Both the position numbers and the translations under genes were made by a program. From NCBI RefSeq assembly GCF_002849715.1, contig NZ_CP018863.1, forward strand, positions 4,464,001-4,528,000: a stretch of DNA of 64,000 nt. The letters run 5' to 3'. Origin of the DNA: Arthrobacter crystallopoietes. GTDB lineage: Bacteria; Actinomycetota; Actinomycetes; Actinomycetales; Micrococcaceae. Position 1 is the stretch's first letter; each line of letters starts with the position of its first letter. This document shows positions 10,101 through 18,441 of the stretch, piece by piece. The notes under the pieces were generated by a model. That model saw nothing but the letters and a program-made list of their open reading frames with translations, did not search any database and had not been told where the DNA came from.

Positions 10101-10153
10101 GCGCCCCACCGAGCGACATAGCCGGCCGCCGCGCAGCTGTCCCTCTTCAATGA
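10097..10153 (+). pseudogene. truncated start of the next gene in the diaminobutyrate operon
   Basis: An ATG overlaps the aminotransferase stop (ATGA) and opens an 18-residue frame (MSAPPSDIAGRRAAVPLQ) that ends at TGA. Such coupling suggests a real downstream gene once existed. The right inverted repeat begins 165 bp later. A decarboxylase or siderophore gene would be expected there from known diaminobutyrate operons, but too little remains to identify it. Confidence 0.4.
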
Positions 10154-10318
10154 CCCGATCCCCGTTGGATCGCTGGCCGACCCGCTTGACGGGACCGGTC
10201 CACGACCCGCCTTGGACGTCAACGCCGTCCAAGGCGGAGGTGATGGCAAAGGCCGGCGCGGGTCGAAGCTTCGAGCATTACCGATCCCAAAGCTTCCCAC
10301 GGTCTGCGGCAGGAACCT

Positions 10319-10838
10319 GGGCGGGTTGTGGCTGTGTTCCTGGGTGTTGAGGGGCCGGCGTGCCGGTGTGCACCCGGGCCACCTTGGTGCCACCGGCGGG
10401 TGGTGCAGAAATCGGGCCGGGCCGGGGCGCAAAAGGCCCCTATATACAACCCTCTCTCATGAGTTAAGAGAGATATGTATGTATAGGCCACCCGGGCCAC
10501 CTGTTTTCACCTGCCTACACATATGCGGGCCGTAACAGCCGTCCCGTTGTCTTCGTATGGGGGTTGTTACTCCTGCCTCTATGGAGTCGTTGTTTCCCGG
10601 TGCGCGGGGTGGAAAAGTGGCGCAAACCGGGCGAATATGCCTCTGACCTGCGGTTTTACCGTTCCCAGGCGGCGATCGCGGGTGCACCGGGGGTGCGCCG
10701 GAACCCGCCCTCCCGGTGTAACAATTGGATAATCGTTTGACCGCACATGCTACGCTGAAGACGTAGCGTGAGCTTGCGAACCTGGCGGCGGAGTCGAGGG
10801 CGTAGCATGTGACCGGAAAACCTCCTCCACGCCCCTCC
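10319..10838 (-). repeat. right copy of the 520-bp inverted repeat
   Basis: Reverse complement of 5213-5732 with identical length; one substitution was noticed (GTGCAGAAATC here against GTGCGGAAATC in the left copy, same orientation). The outer end GCCCCTCC is at 10831-10838. The copies lie 4586 bp apart in opposite orientation, so homologous recombination between them would invert the enclosed segment. No transposase gene is found inside either copy. Confidence 0.9.
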
Positions 10839-11464
10839 CGCCAGCAGCCTCTGACACCTTAGCGGCTCCGGGCACAGCCACTTGCCTGCAAGAGTCATTT
10901 GGTAACAGGCCCTGCCATTCCACGGCATATTGTTTCCCGGGACCGGCACCTGGCCATACTCATGCAGGCCGACTTCGTGGTGACCAAGGATCCCGTTTCT
11001 CGTGCTGGACCGGCGGCAGCCGGCGCCCATCGGCGAAAGCGATTATCGCTAATCGGGCGGGCTCGAAGTCCGCGAACCACTTCCTGCCGGCAAGCCCGGC
11101 GGCATCTCCAGTTCCCCTGTGCAGCGACGACAGCGGTCGAATCCGACAGGCCAGACACCGCAAACTGCAGGACCGGACAGGCCTGTGCTCCAGTCGGAAA
11201 GTGGGTGCGGAAGCACTTCGAGGCCAGCCCGTTGAACCACTTCGTTTCCCCGGACGATGTCCCTGACGGAGAGTGTCCCGCAGATGCTGTACGGGGTTTA
11301 GCGGCGAAGTTACAGTAGGACCAGATCCGTTGAACATCTGATGTCGTCCCGTCGACCAGGAGTTCAAAGGGTTCGGGCACCGGTGTGCCCGGTCCGCGAT
11401 GCGCCCGGTATCAGCCCTGGAGAAGCGCGGCCGCCCGCCAGAGCGGGCAGGGGCAGGAAGCACA
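10839..11464. other. intergenic stretch without a clear gene
   Basis: Two opposite frames of about 140-160 codons overlap here. Neither has a ribosome binding site, family motif or believable composition, and both are probably fortuitous. Confidence 0.45.
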
Positions 11465-12583
11465 GTGCGTACGTTCGGTGTGGAGGAAGAACTGCTGCTC
11501 GTCGATCCGGGCAGCGGGGCGGCGGTGCCCATGGCCGGGCAGGTTATGGATCTTTACGCCCGATCCGACCTATCCGGGATCGCTCCGGAAGCTGGCGTGC
11601 GGGCAGTGGCGCTGACCCATGAGTTCGTCCAGGAGCAGATCGAAACCGCTACAGCCGTGCATACCACGCTCCACGGACTTGCCGAGGACATCCTGGCCGG
11701 CCGGGCACGGGCTGATTTCCTGGCGCGCCAGGTCGGGGCCAGAGCCATAGCCCTCGGAACCGCGCCCCTGCCCGCAGAACTGCACACGGTGCGGTTGCCG
11801 CGTTTCGAAGCGATCAGGAACCAGCTGGGGCTGACCGCGGTCCAGCAGCTGACGTGCGCCTGCCATGTGCACGTCGGGATTAGATCGCCGGAGGAAGGCG
11901 TGGCGGTGCTGGACCGCATCAGGGTCTGGCTTCCGGCACTGGCGGCATTGAGTGCCAATTCGCCGTTTTGGGACGGCACCGACACCGGATACGCCAGCTT
12001 CCGCACGCAGCTCTGGGGCCGCTGGCCGACGACCGGCCCCACGGAGATATTCGGTTCCGCGGACGCCTACCGCCGGCTCGTGCGTGACCTGCTCGCGACC
12101 GGTGTCCTGCTGGATGAAGGCATGGTGTATTTTGATGCCCGGCTGTCCCGGACCTATCCGACTGTGGAGATCCGGGTCTCCGACGTTTGTCTCAACGCCA
12201 AGGATGCCGTCCTTATCGCCGCCTTGACCCGTGCACTGGTCGAGACTGCAGCAAGGCAATGGCGGTCTGGACGGCCGCCGCCGGTGATGCCCGCTCCCCT
12301 GCTGAAACTTGCAGCCTGGCAGGCCAGCAGGCACGGCATCGAAGCGGAGCTTCTCCATCCTCTGGATGCGAGGCCTTATCCAGCGGAAGACGTCATCGGT
12401 TTACTGCTCGACCACACCCTCCCGGCCCTCGCCGACGTCGGAGACGATGCATGGGCCGAAGACCTCCTTCGGGATCTCCTCCGCCGGGGCAACGGTTCCC
12501 GACAGCAGCGGAATGCCTATAGGGACACACGGTCCTTCACAGGCGTGGTGGCCGAAGCTTTGAAGCACACCGGCACCGGGTAG
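11465..12583 (+). CDS. GCS2-family carboxylate-amine ligase (YbdK-like)
   Basis: A 372-residue enzyme of the glutamate-cysteine ligase type 2 family. It opens with RTFGVEEELLLVDP, the signature N-terminus with the Mg/ATP-binding glutamates. It continues with CACHVHVGI, LSANSPFWDGTDTGYASFRTQLWGRWPTTGP (split over two motifs) and TVEIRVSDVC, all conserved in YbdK. These enzymes join an amino acid to the gamma-carboxyl of glutamate. The natural substrate here is unknown, and gamma-glutamylcysteine, useful for metal buffering, is one possibility. The GTG at 11465 has AGGAAG upstream; the ATG at 11399 has no site. It stands between the inverted-repeat block and the NDH-like operon. Confidence 0.85.
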   Translation: MRTFGVEEELLLVDPGSGAAVPMAGQVMDLYARSDLSGIAPEAGVRAVALTHEFVQEQIETATAVHTTLHGLAEDILAGRARADFLARQVGARAIALGTAPLPAELHTVRLPRFEAIRNQLGLTAVQQLTCACHVHVGIRSPEEGVAVLDRIRVWLPALAALSANSPFWDGTDTGYASFRTQLWGRWPTTGPTEIFGSADAYRRLVRDLLATGVLLDEGMVYFDARLSRTYPTVEIRVSDVCLNAKDAVLIAALTRALVETAARQWRSGRPPPVMPAPLLKLAAWQASRHGIEAELLHPLDARPYPAEDVIGLLLDHTLPALADVGDDAWAEDLLRDLLRRGNGSRQQRNAYRDTRSFTGVVAEALKHTGTG

Positions 12584-12751
12584 ATCGGCCCGGCCCGCAC
12601 TGTCGATCCCAGGACGGCAGCGACGGAACCATCCCGGTTCCGGCCTTGCTTTCGGGCCTGTGATGCACTGGCCAGACTTCGAATAGTAAGGGTACTGTGC
12701 GTATTGGGGCCCGGCGCCGCCGGACCGCAGCAACCGGATTGGAGCAGGACC

Positions 12752-12853
12752 ATGAATCACATCAGCTCGATGCTCGAAACCTATCCGAAGGACCCGGGCG
12801 GGGTGGACAGGGAGAAGCTTGCCTGCGCGGACCTGGTCTCCGCACTGGGCTGA
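12752..12853 (+). pseudogene. N-terminal remnant of a four-helix-bundle copper-storage (DUF326-like) protein
   Basis: An ATG with a GGAGCAGG site opens a 33-residue frame. Its start, MLETYPKDPGGVDREKLA (residues 7-24), resembles the N-terminus of Csp/DUF326 copper-storage proteins. The following cysteine-rich helices (C-x-x-C-x-x-x-C repeats) are absent, and the frame ends at TGA 12851-12853 at the start of the nuoA-like gene. The promoter and ribosome site appear intact, so it may now serve as a leader for the NDH-like operon. Confidence 0.6.
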
Positions 12854-12875
12854 GCTTCGAGCCCCCCGTCCGCCC

Positions 12876-13220
12876 GTGTACTCCGGAATCGTGGCCATGG
12901 CCCTGATGGCGGTGTTCGCCGTCGTCTTCCTTTATGCGTTTCACCGCCTGACCGCTGTCGCCGCCAGGCCGGTGGAGGTTCTGCCCTTCCAGTCCGGCTG
13001 GATGCCGCAGGAGCACGCTTTGTCCCGGTTCCATGTGCGCTGGTACCTGGCCTCGATCGTTTTCCTGGCCTTCGACGTCGAGATGCTCTTCATGTACCCC
13101 TGGGCCGTGATCGTGATCGAAAGAGGGCTTTCCGCTGTCGTGGAGATGTTCCTGTTTCTCGGCGCCCTGCTTGTAGCGGTGGTCTGGGCCTGGAGGGAGG
13201 GAGCCTTTCGATGGGCTTGA
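12876..13220 (+). CDS. NDH-1-like membrane subunit A (NuoA-like)
   Basis: A subunit-3/NuoA-type protein with three predicted membrane helices. The signature is RWYLASIVFLAFDVEMLFMYPWAV, here split as RWYLASIVFLAF and DVEMLFMYPWAV, with the conserved Asp and Glu of helix 2. The usual ECG in the first loop is replaced by QSG. The GTG at 12876 fits the family N-terminus; the frame is also open to an ATG at 12819. It is the first gene of an eight-gene operon with overlapping ends and probably forms part of the hinge region under the quinone site. Confidence 0.82.
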   Translation: MYSGIVAMALMAVFAVVFLYAFHRLTAVAARPVEVLPFQSGWMPQEHALSRFHVRWYLASIVFLAFDVEMLFMYPWAVIVIERGLSAVVEMFLFLGALLVAVVWAWREGAFRWA

Positions 13221-14722
13221 CCGATGCCCTCGCCCGCCTTGCCGTGCACGCTACCCGGGTCCTCATCGTGGAGGCCCCGGGACAGTGGCCGACACGGGTG
13301 GAGCTCGAGCAGCAGATGCTGCGCCGCGGGTGGCGCCCTGCGTGGACACCAGGAGACGCGGACGTGCTCGCTGTGTGCGGGATACCCGGTCCCGAACTGG
13401 CCCAACTTGTGGAACGCCTCTGGGAACAGATGCCTGGACCACGCGTACGCGCCGCCGTCACCTCGCCCACAGCTGTTACCTCCGCCCTCAACGAAGCGGC
13501 AGCCCTCCTTCTTGACACCCCCGCCCACAGGACCGACGCCCAGGAGCGGGCGCAGAAACCACAGATCCCCGCGGTCATGGACGGTGGCGGCCACAGTGGA
13601 ATGGGCCACCACGGCATGGACCACGGTGGGCACGGCGGGATGGACCACAGCAGCCACGGCGACACGGACCAGCCCCGGCCAAGTGGTGAAGACCACCAAA
13701 ACATGGACCACGGTGGGCATGGCGGGATGGACCACAGCAGCCACGGGGACATGAACCACGGCGACACCGACCAGCCCCGGCCAAGCGGTGAAGACCACCG
13801 CACCATGAAGCACGAAGACCACCAAAACATGGACCACAGCGGCATGAACCACGGTGGGCACGGCGGGATGGACCACAGCAGCCATGGGGGCATGGACCAC
13901 GGGGACACCGACCAGGGCCGGCCAGGCGACGAAGACCACCGCACCATGAAGCGCGAAGACCACCAAAATATGGACCACAGCGGCATGAACCATGGTGGGC
14001 ACGGCGGGATGGACCACAGCGGCCACGGGGGTATGGACCTGGCCCCGGAAGGTATTCCGCTGGCCCAGGGCGGGGAGGACCGCGACGGTTTGGGGGTGGA
14101 TGTGCTGCATTTGCCCTTGGGCCCGGTGCTGCCGTTCTGGCCGGCTGGCCTGGTCCTGCATTGTTCGTTGCAGGGCGATGTAGTGGTTGGTGCCGACGCG
14201 GCCGTGGTGGACGGCGGGAGCCACGGGGTCGGCATCCACAGCCGGCATTCCGGCTTGGTGCCGGCTGCGGCGGTGCGGTGTGACAACCTCGTGGCGCTGC
14301 TGGCACTGGTCGGCATGCAGGACCTTGCCGCGCGTGCCCGGTCGGCAAGGGACGCGTTGTTGCGCGGTGACCGTGGCGGCTCCCGAGGAGACGTGGAGCG
14401 GTTGAACCGGGTTGTGCGCAGGTCCATCATTCTGCGCTGGTCCCTGCGTGGGGTTCTGCCGCTCACACCGGCTGACCTGGAGCGCCACAGTTTGCCGGAC
14501 CGCTGTCTCGGGGATGCCTACGACCGGTTGCTGTCACTGGTGGAACGGGTCCGGGCCGAGGTGAACGGTGCAAATCCAGGGGCATCGGTTGGCGCTGGAA
14601 CGGTGCCGTGGGACGTGGTGCCGCATCTGGTGACCGGGCTGGAGATCGGCACGGTGCGTTTGGCGGTGGCGAGTCTGGACCTTGACCCGCTCCCGGCCGT
14701 CCACGAGGTGGGACATGCCTGA
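13211..14722 (+). CDS. degenerate NuoB/NuoD-like fusion with Met/His-rich repeat linker
   Basis: A 503-residue protein in three parts. Residues 1-95 look like a NuoB/hydrogenase-small-subunit fold (LIVEAPGQWPTRVELEQQ, DADVLAVCGIPGPELAQLV, LWEQMPGPRV), but the CC...C...C ligands of cluster N2 are absent. Residues about 120-275 are low-complexity repeats of MDHGGHGGMDHSSHG type, rich in His, Met, Asp and Gly, a pattern seen in copper-binding proteins. Residues 276-503 recall NuoD/NuoC (GPVLPFWPAGLVLHCSLQGDVV in two pieces, VRCDNLVALLALVG, ARARSARDALLRG). The gene overlaps nuoA-like and nuoH-like genes. The fold assignments are from pattern similarity, not a search; the Met/His region is certain. 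Confidence 0.75.
   Translation: MGLTDALARLAVHATRVLIVEAPGQWPTRVELEQQMLRRGWRPAWTPGDADVLAVCGIPGPELAQLVERLWEQMPGPRVRAAVTSPTAVTSALNEAAALLLDTPAHRTDAQERAQKPQIPAVMDGGGHSGMGHHGMDHGGHGGMDHSSHGDTDQPRPSGEDHQNMDHGGHGGMDHSSHGDMNHGDTDQPRPSGEDHRTMKHEDHQNMDHSGMNHGGHGGMDHSSHGGMDHGDTDQGRPGDEDHRTMKREDHQNMDHSGMNHGGHGGMDHSGHGGMDLAPEGIPLAQGGEDRDGLGVDVLHLPLGPVLPFWPAGLVLHCSLQGDVVVGADAAVVDGGSHGVGIHSRHSGLVPAAAVRCDNLVALLALVGMQDLAARARSARDALLRGDRGGSRGDVERLNRVVRRSIILRWSLRGVLPLTPADLERHSLPDRCLGDAYDRLLSLVERVRAEVNGANPGASVGAGTVPWDVVPHLVTGLEIGTVRLAVASLDLDPLPAVHEVGHA
13576..14036 (+). repeat. coding tandem repeats (Met/His/Gly-rich)
   Basis: Imperfect in-frame repeats built from ATGGACCAC-GGTGGGCACGGC and ATGGACCACAGCAGCCACGG units, with longer interspersed blocks that include GACCAGCCCCGGCCAAG. 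The three long repeats around 13620, 13710 and 13850 suggest expansion by slipped pairing. All lie within the NuoB/NuoD-like gene and keep its frame. Confidence 0.9.
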
Positions 14723-15665
14723 GAGCATGCCTGAGACCGTGCTGACGACTGTTCCCGCCGGTTGGGCGGTACTGGCGGGCATCGTTTTGTGCGCCCTGGC
14801 CTTCTTCGCAGCCGCTCTCGATTCGGCCCTGTCCGCACGCGCCGAGGGTGCCGGTCGCGGAGGATGGCTGGCACCTGCGTGGTCGACGGTGCGTTTGCTG
14901 CGGCAGCGGCGGCGGACCGTCGTGACCGCGGACACTTTGTTGTTGCGGGTCGGGGCGGCCGGGATGTTGGTCGGGTCGTTCCTGATGGTCGCGGTGATCC
15001 CGCTGGGCCGGTGGACACTGGCAGATTTGGACGTTGGTGTCGTGTGGTTCAACACGGTTGATGTCATGGTCTGGGCATTGGTCTGGCTGGCGGGCTGGGG
15101 GGCGAACTCGGTCCACGGTCTGGTCGGCGGTTACCGGTTCCTGGCCCACGGGTTGGCGTATGAGCTGCCTTTGATGTTCGCGCTGGTGGCTCCGGCGATT
15201 GCGGCCGGCAGTCTCAGGGTGGGCGATGCGGCCGGCGCCCAGGACCGGCTGTGGTTCGTGGTGTGGATGCCGGCAGCGTTCGTCATCTTCCTGATTGGAG
15301 TGACCGGGTTCTCGGTGTGGGGGCCCTTTGCCGCGGCCGTCGGCGCGGATGTCGCCGGTGGTGTGCTGGCCGAACTGTCCGGGGTGGACCGCCTCGTCCT
15401 GCAGGCCGGGCGCTACGCCTTCCTGGCGGCCGGGGCCGCGTTTTCGGTGCCGCTGTTTTTGGGCGGGGGCGCCGGGCCGTTCCTGCCGGAGTGGGCGTGG
15501 GTGGTGGTGAAGACCGTCGTGGTTCTGGCGGTACTGGTGTGGTTGCGGCGGAAGCTGCCGGTGTTCCGCCCGGACCGGTTCCTGGAGTTCGGGTGGGTGG
15601 TGCTGCTCCCGGCGGCCGTGGCCCAGGACCTCGTGGTATCTCTCGTCGTCGTGTGGAAGGGCTGA
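14715..15665 (+). CDS. NDH-1-like membrane subunit H (NuoH-like)
   Basis: A 316-residue membrane protein with about eight helices and the subunit-1/NuoH layout. The helix GGYRFLAHGLAYELPLMFAL matches the family GGLRAxAQxxSYE pattern, keeping the buried Glu. In the quinone-entry loop the usual DLPEAExELVAGY is replaced by a segment reading AAAVGADVAGGVLAELS, so several acidic residues of the quinone channel are lost. It keeps SVPLFLGG, and the C-terminal RFLEFGWVVLLP resembles the family RFxxxGWKxLLP. The ATG at 14715 overlaps the preceding stop. Confidence 0.82.
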   Translation: MPESMPETVLTTVPAGWAVLAGIVLCALAFFAAALDSALSARAEGAGRGGWLAPAWSTVRLLRQRRRTVVTADTLLLRVGAAGMLVGSFLMVAVIPLGRWTLADLDVGVVWFNTVDVMVWALVWLAGWGANSVHGLVGGYRFLAHGLAYELPLMFALVAPAIAAGSLRVGDAAGAQDRLWFVVWMPAAFVIFLIGVTGFSVWGPFAAAVGADVAGGVLAELSGVDRLVLQAGRYAFLAAGAAFSVPLFLGGGAGPFLPEWAWVVVKTVVVLAVLVWLRRKLPVFRPDRFLEFGWVVLLPAAVAQDLVVSLVVVWKG

Positions 15666-15668
15666 GCC

Positions 15669-16232
15669 GTGGTGGCTGCAATCGTGTTCTGGGGATTGGC
15701 CGTGGTGGCTGTGGCCGCCGGGGTGGCGGTCTTCGTGGTGGATTCCATGGCCCGGGCTACTTATGCCCTGGCGGTGTCGTTCATTGCCGTCGGGGCGCTG
15801 ATCATCCTGCTGCAGCAAAGTTATCTGGGGGTCATCACGATCCTGATGATGGTGATGGAGATGGCGGTGATGGCCGTCTACATGGTGATGTTCATGGGCA
15901 TGAATCCGGCGCTGATGCCCATGGATATGACCCACGGCAAGAAGACGGCGATCGGCGCTTCCGCGGGTGTTTTCGTCCTGCTGGCCTCCGGTGCGCTGTT
16001 GATCCCGTGGCCGGAGCGCCGCGGGGTTCCGGCAGAGGACCTCACGAACGCGCTGGGAATGGAGATCATGGGCGAAAAGATGCTGGTGATGGCGGTGGTG
16101 GGCCCGGTCATGGTGGCGACCATCGTCGCCGGAGTGGTCCTCGCGGCCGGCCGCACCCGCTACGACCGTCTGGGCGATGACCTGCGCCGCCGCCCGGCGG
16201 ATGACCCCCAACCCGGAGGGGTGGGCCGATGA
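15669..16232 (+). CDS. NDH-1-like membrane subunit J (NuoJ-like), Met-rich
   Basis: A 187-residue membrane protein (GTG start, 3 bp after the NuoH-like gene) with five predicted helices of the NuoJ/ND6 type. The third helix, normally GVIQILVYAGAVMVLFLFV, is replaced by GVITILMMVMEMAVMAVYM followed by VMFMGMNPALMPMDM. Thirteen or so methionines sit within about 40 residues. In complex I this helix carries the pi-bulge that couples quinone chemistry to pumping. The unusual methionine content could give soft-metal (Cu(I)) binding in the membrane; that is a hypothesis. Confidence 0.82.
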   Translation: MVAAIVFWGLAVVAVAAGVAVFVVDSMARATYALAVSFIAVGALIILLQQSYLGVITILMMVMEMAVMAVYMVMFMGMNPALMPMDMTHGKKTAIGASAGVFVLLASGALLIPWPERRGVPAEDLTNALGMEIMGEKMLVMAVVGPVMVATIVAGVVLAAGRTRYDRLGDDLRRRPADDPQPGGVGR

Positions 16233-16531
16233 GCCTGGACGCTGTTCTGGTCGTCGCCGCCGCGCTGTTCGCGGTGGGGCTCTACGGGGCCCTCTCGCAG
16301 CAGGTGGTGGTGATGGTGATGATGGGCCTGGAGCTGATGGTCAACGGGGTGCTGCTGGCCGCCGCCGGATTTTGGTGGTTCATGGCCCCGGCCCCCTCCG
16401 GGCAGGTGCTGCTGCTGGTGGTGCTGGCGGCGATGACCGTGGAGATGGCCATGGGTTTTGCCGTGGCCACGCTGCTGCACCGGCGGCGGCAGACGGACAT
16501 GACCGACATGGCTGAGGACCTGTCCCGGTGA
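16229..16531 (+). CDS. NDH-1-like membrane subunit K (NuoK-like)
   Basis: A 100-residue protein with three membrane helices, the normal NuoK/ND4L length. The two membrane glutamates needed for proton transfer are retained: MMGLELMVNG (Glu about 36) and TVEMAMGFAVATLL (Glu about 72). It overlaps the genes on both sides by four bases (ATGA/GTGA), so translation is coupled. A MnhC/MrpC antiporter subunit is a more distant alternative, but the operon order J-K-L-M-N favours NuoK. Confidence 0.86.
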   Translation: MSLDAVLVVAAALFAVGLYGALSQQVVVMVMMGLELMVNGVLLAAAGFWWFMAPAPSGQVLLLVVLAAMTVEMAMGFAVATLLHRRRQTDMTDMAEDLSR

Positions 16532-18441
16532 CGGCGGTCCAGGCCGCGCTGCTGACACTTGTGCTGTTGCCCGCCGCCGTGGGTGTACTGCTGGCCCTGG
16601 TCCGAGGCGCCGAACGCGTGGCCGCGCCGGTAGCCGTCGTAACCGCCGGGCTTGCGACGGCCCTGGCGTTCGTTGTTGCCCTGGCCCGGCCAAGCCTGGT
16701 GGTTCCGTTCATGGTCGGGGCCGACTTCTCGCTGGCGGTCGACGCCCTGGCGGCACTGGTCGTGCCGGCGGTCGCCGCGGTGACTTTCCTGGTGCTGGTC
16801 TTCGCGGCCGGGAACATCCGGGAGTCCCGGGGCCGGTTCCATGGGCTGATGCTGATCTTCGCAGCGGCCGCTTTGGCCACCGCGACGGCAGCCAGTATCC
16901 CGGCGCTGTTGTTCGCGTGGGAGCTGATGGGTGCGACTTCCTACGCACTGATCGGGTTCTGGTGGCGCGACACCGACCGGGTCGCGGCCGGGCTGACGGC
17001 CTTTGTCACTACCCGTACCGGCGACCTCGGCCTGTACGTGGCCGCCGGCGCCGCCCTGGCCGGTGGGGCCGGGATGGCCCTGGCCGACCTGCCGGCAGCT
17101 ACTGATCCGTGGCGCCATGTCATCGCCGCCGGGATCCTGGTCGCCGCACTGGGCAAGGCGGCCCAGCTGCCCTTCTCGTTCTGGCTCTCCGGGGCGATGA
17201 AGGGTCCCAGTCCGGTGAGTGCCCTGTTGCACTCTGCGGCGATGGTGGCCATGGGCGGGTACCTGCTGCTGCGGGTGGAGCCGTTGCTGGCAGCAACCGG
17301 CTGGGCCGGGCCGGTGGCGGCGTGGACCGGGGTGGTCACCGCGGTTCTGATGGGGGCCGTGGCCCTGGCCCAGCGTGAGCTCAAGCAGTTGCTCGCAGCC
17401 TCCACGGTCGCCCAGCTGGGCTTTGTGGTCCTGGCGGCCGGCGTGGGCGCGGTCAGCGGCGGTGCGGCCCATTTGGTGGCCCACGCCTCGACCAAGGCCA
17501 TGTTGTTCCTGGCCGCCGGGGCGTGGCTGACGGCACTGGGTACCGGGGAGCTGGCCGGGCTGCGGGGCGTGGGGCGCCGGTGGCGGGTCGTCGGCGTGGC
17601 CGCCACCGTTGGTGCGCTTGCCCTGGCCGGGATTGCCCCGCTGTCGCTGTGGGCCACCAAGGACGCCGTGCTCGCCGCCGCACTCGTGGCCTCCCCGTGG
17701 CTCTACGCTGCCGGTCTCGTGGCCGCTGCGTTGTCCGCGGCCTATGCAGGGAAGGCCCTGTGGACGATCTGGCGCCGCGGGCAACGCGAGGAAGCGGAGG
17801 AGGGCGGCACCGGCGAAGTGGGGGCGCTGGAGCGGGCACCGCTGGTCGTGCTCGCGGCCGGAGCCGCGGTGCTGGGCGTGCTCGCCCTGCCGCCCATCAG
17901 CGGCACTCTCGCCGGGGCCCTCGGCGGACACGGAGAGGTTGCGTTGACCGAGTTGCTGGTTTCGGCGGGAATCGCCCTCGTGGTGCTGCTGGCCATGTTC
18001 CGGTGGCGCGCCCCGGAGCCCGGATGGGCCCGGCAGTGGCTGTGGCTGGAGGACACCGCCCACACCGTTATTGTCCGCCCCGCCCTGGCCCTCGCCAGAG
18101 CGCTGGCCCGCTTCGACGACCGGGTCATCGACCGTGCCGCACTGGCTGCCGCCAGGTCCGTGGCCGTGGCGGCCCGTGCCGCCGCGCACGTCGACGACCG
18201 CGTCCTCGACAGCGGGATCGAGGCCACGGCGGCCGCCGCCGATGCGGCCGGACGGGGTGCTGCACGTCTCGATGACGCCACGGTGGACGGTGCTGTCGAA
18301 GGCCTCGCGGGCCGGGTTCGCCGGTTGAGTGAGGCCGCCCGGGCACCGCAGACCGGGGCGGTCCACCAGTACCTTCTCCAGGCCGTCGCGGTCCTCGCCC
18401 TTGGGGTCCTCGCCTGGTCCGTCTATGCCGTGATGGGATGA
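16528..18441 (+). CDS. NDH-1-like antiporter subunit L (NuoL-like)
   Basis: A 637-residue antiporter-like subunit starting at GTG. Proton-path residues are in place: WELMGATSYALIGFW (Glu), LGKAAQLPFSFWLSGAMKGP (Lys), SALLHSAAMVAMGGYLL (His) and HLVAHASTKAMLFLAAG. The C-terminal 150 residues, corresponding to the lateral helix and final anchor, contain three spaced repeats around RFDDRVIDRA, HVDDRVLDSG and RLDDATVDGA. It is likely one of three proton channels of the complex. Confidence 0.88.
   Translation: MTAVQAALLTLVLLPAAVGVLLALVRGAERVAAPVAVVTAGLATALAFVVALARPSLVVPFMVGADFSLAVDALAALVVPAVAAVTFLVLVFAAGNIRESRGRFHGLMLIFAAAALATATAASIPALLFAWELMGATSYALIGFWWRDTDRVAAGLTAFVTTRTGDLGLYVAAGAALAGGAGMALADLPAATDPWRHVIAAGILVAALGKAAQLPFSFWLSGAMKGPSPVSALLHSAAMVAMGGYLLLRVEPLLAATGWAGPVAAWTGVVTAVLMGAVALAQRELKQLLAASTVAQLGFVVLAAGVGAVSGGAAHLVAHASTKAMLFLAAGAWLTALGTGELAGLRGVGRRWRVVGVAATVGALALAGIAPLSLWATKDAVLAAALVASPWLYAAGLVAAALSAAYAGKALWTIWRRGQREEAEEGGTGEVGALERAPLVVLAAGAAVLGVLALPPISGTLAGALGGHGEVALTELLVSAGIALVVLLAMFRWRAPEPGWARQWLWLEDTAHTVIVRPALALARALARFDDRVIDRAALAAARSVAVAARAAAHVDDRVLDSGIEATAAAADAAGRGAARLDDATVDGAVEGLAGRVRRLSEAARAPQTGAVHQYLLQAVAVLALGVLAWSVYAVMG

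Noticed and set aside
10895..11380. 161-codon minus-strand frame upstream of the GCS2 gene
   Set aside because: No ribosome site, no family motif, and overlaps an equally long plus-strand frame; composition looks random.
13576..14036. Regular spaced repeats that could suggest a CRISPR array
   Set aside because: Units are in frame with a gene, vary in spacing, encode a low-complexity protein, and have no unique spacers or cas genes nearby.
12941..14488. 515-codon minus-strand frame opposite the NuoB/NuoD-like gene, with VVHPAVPTVVHA repeats
   Set aside because: The repeats are the reverse reading of the Met/His repeat; the plus-strand gene has coupled starts and operon context.
15251..16180. 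309-codon plus-strand frame over nuoH/nuoJ-like genes
   Set aside because: Arg/Gly-rich shadow of two membrane protein genes in another frame.
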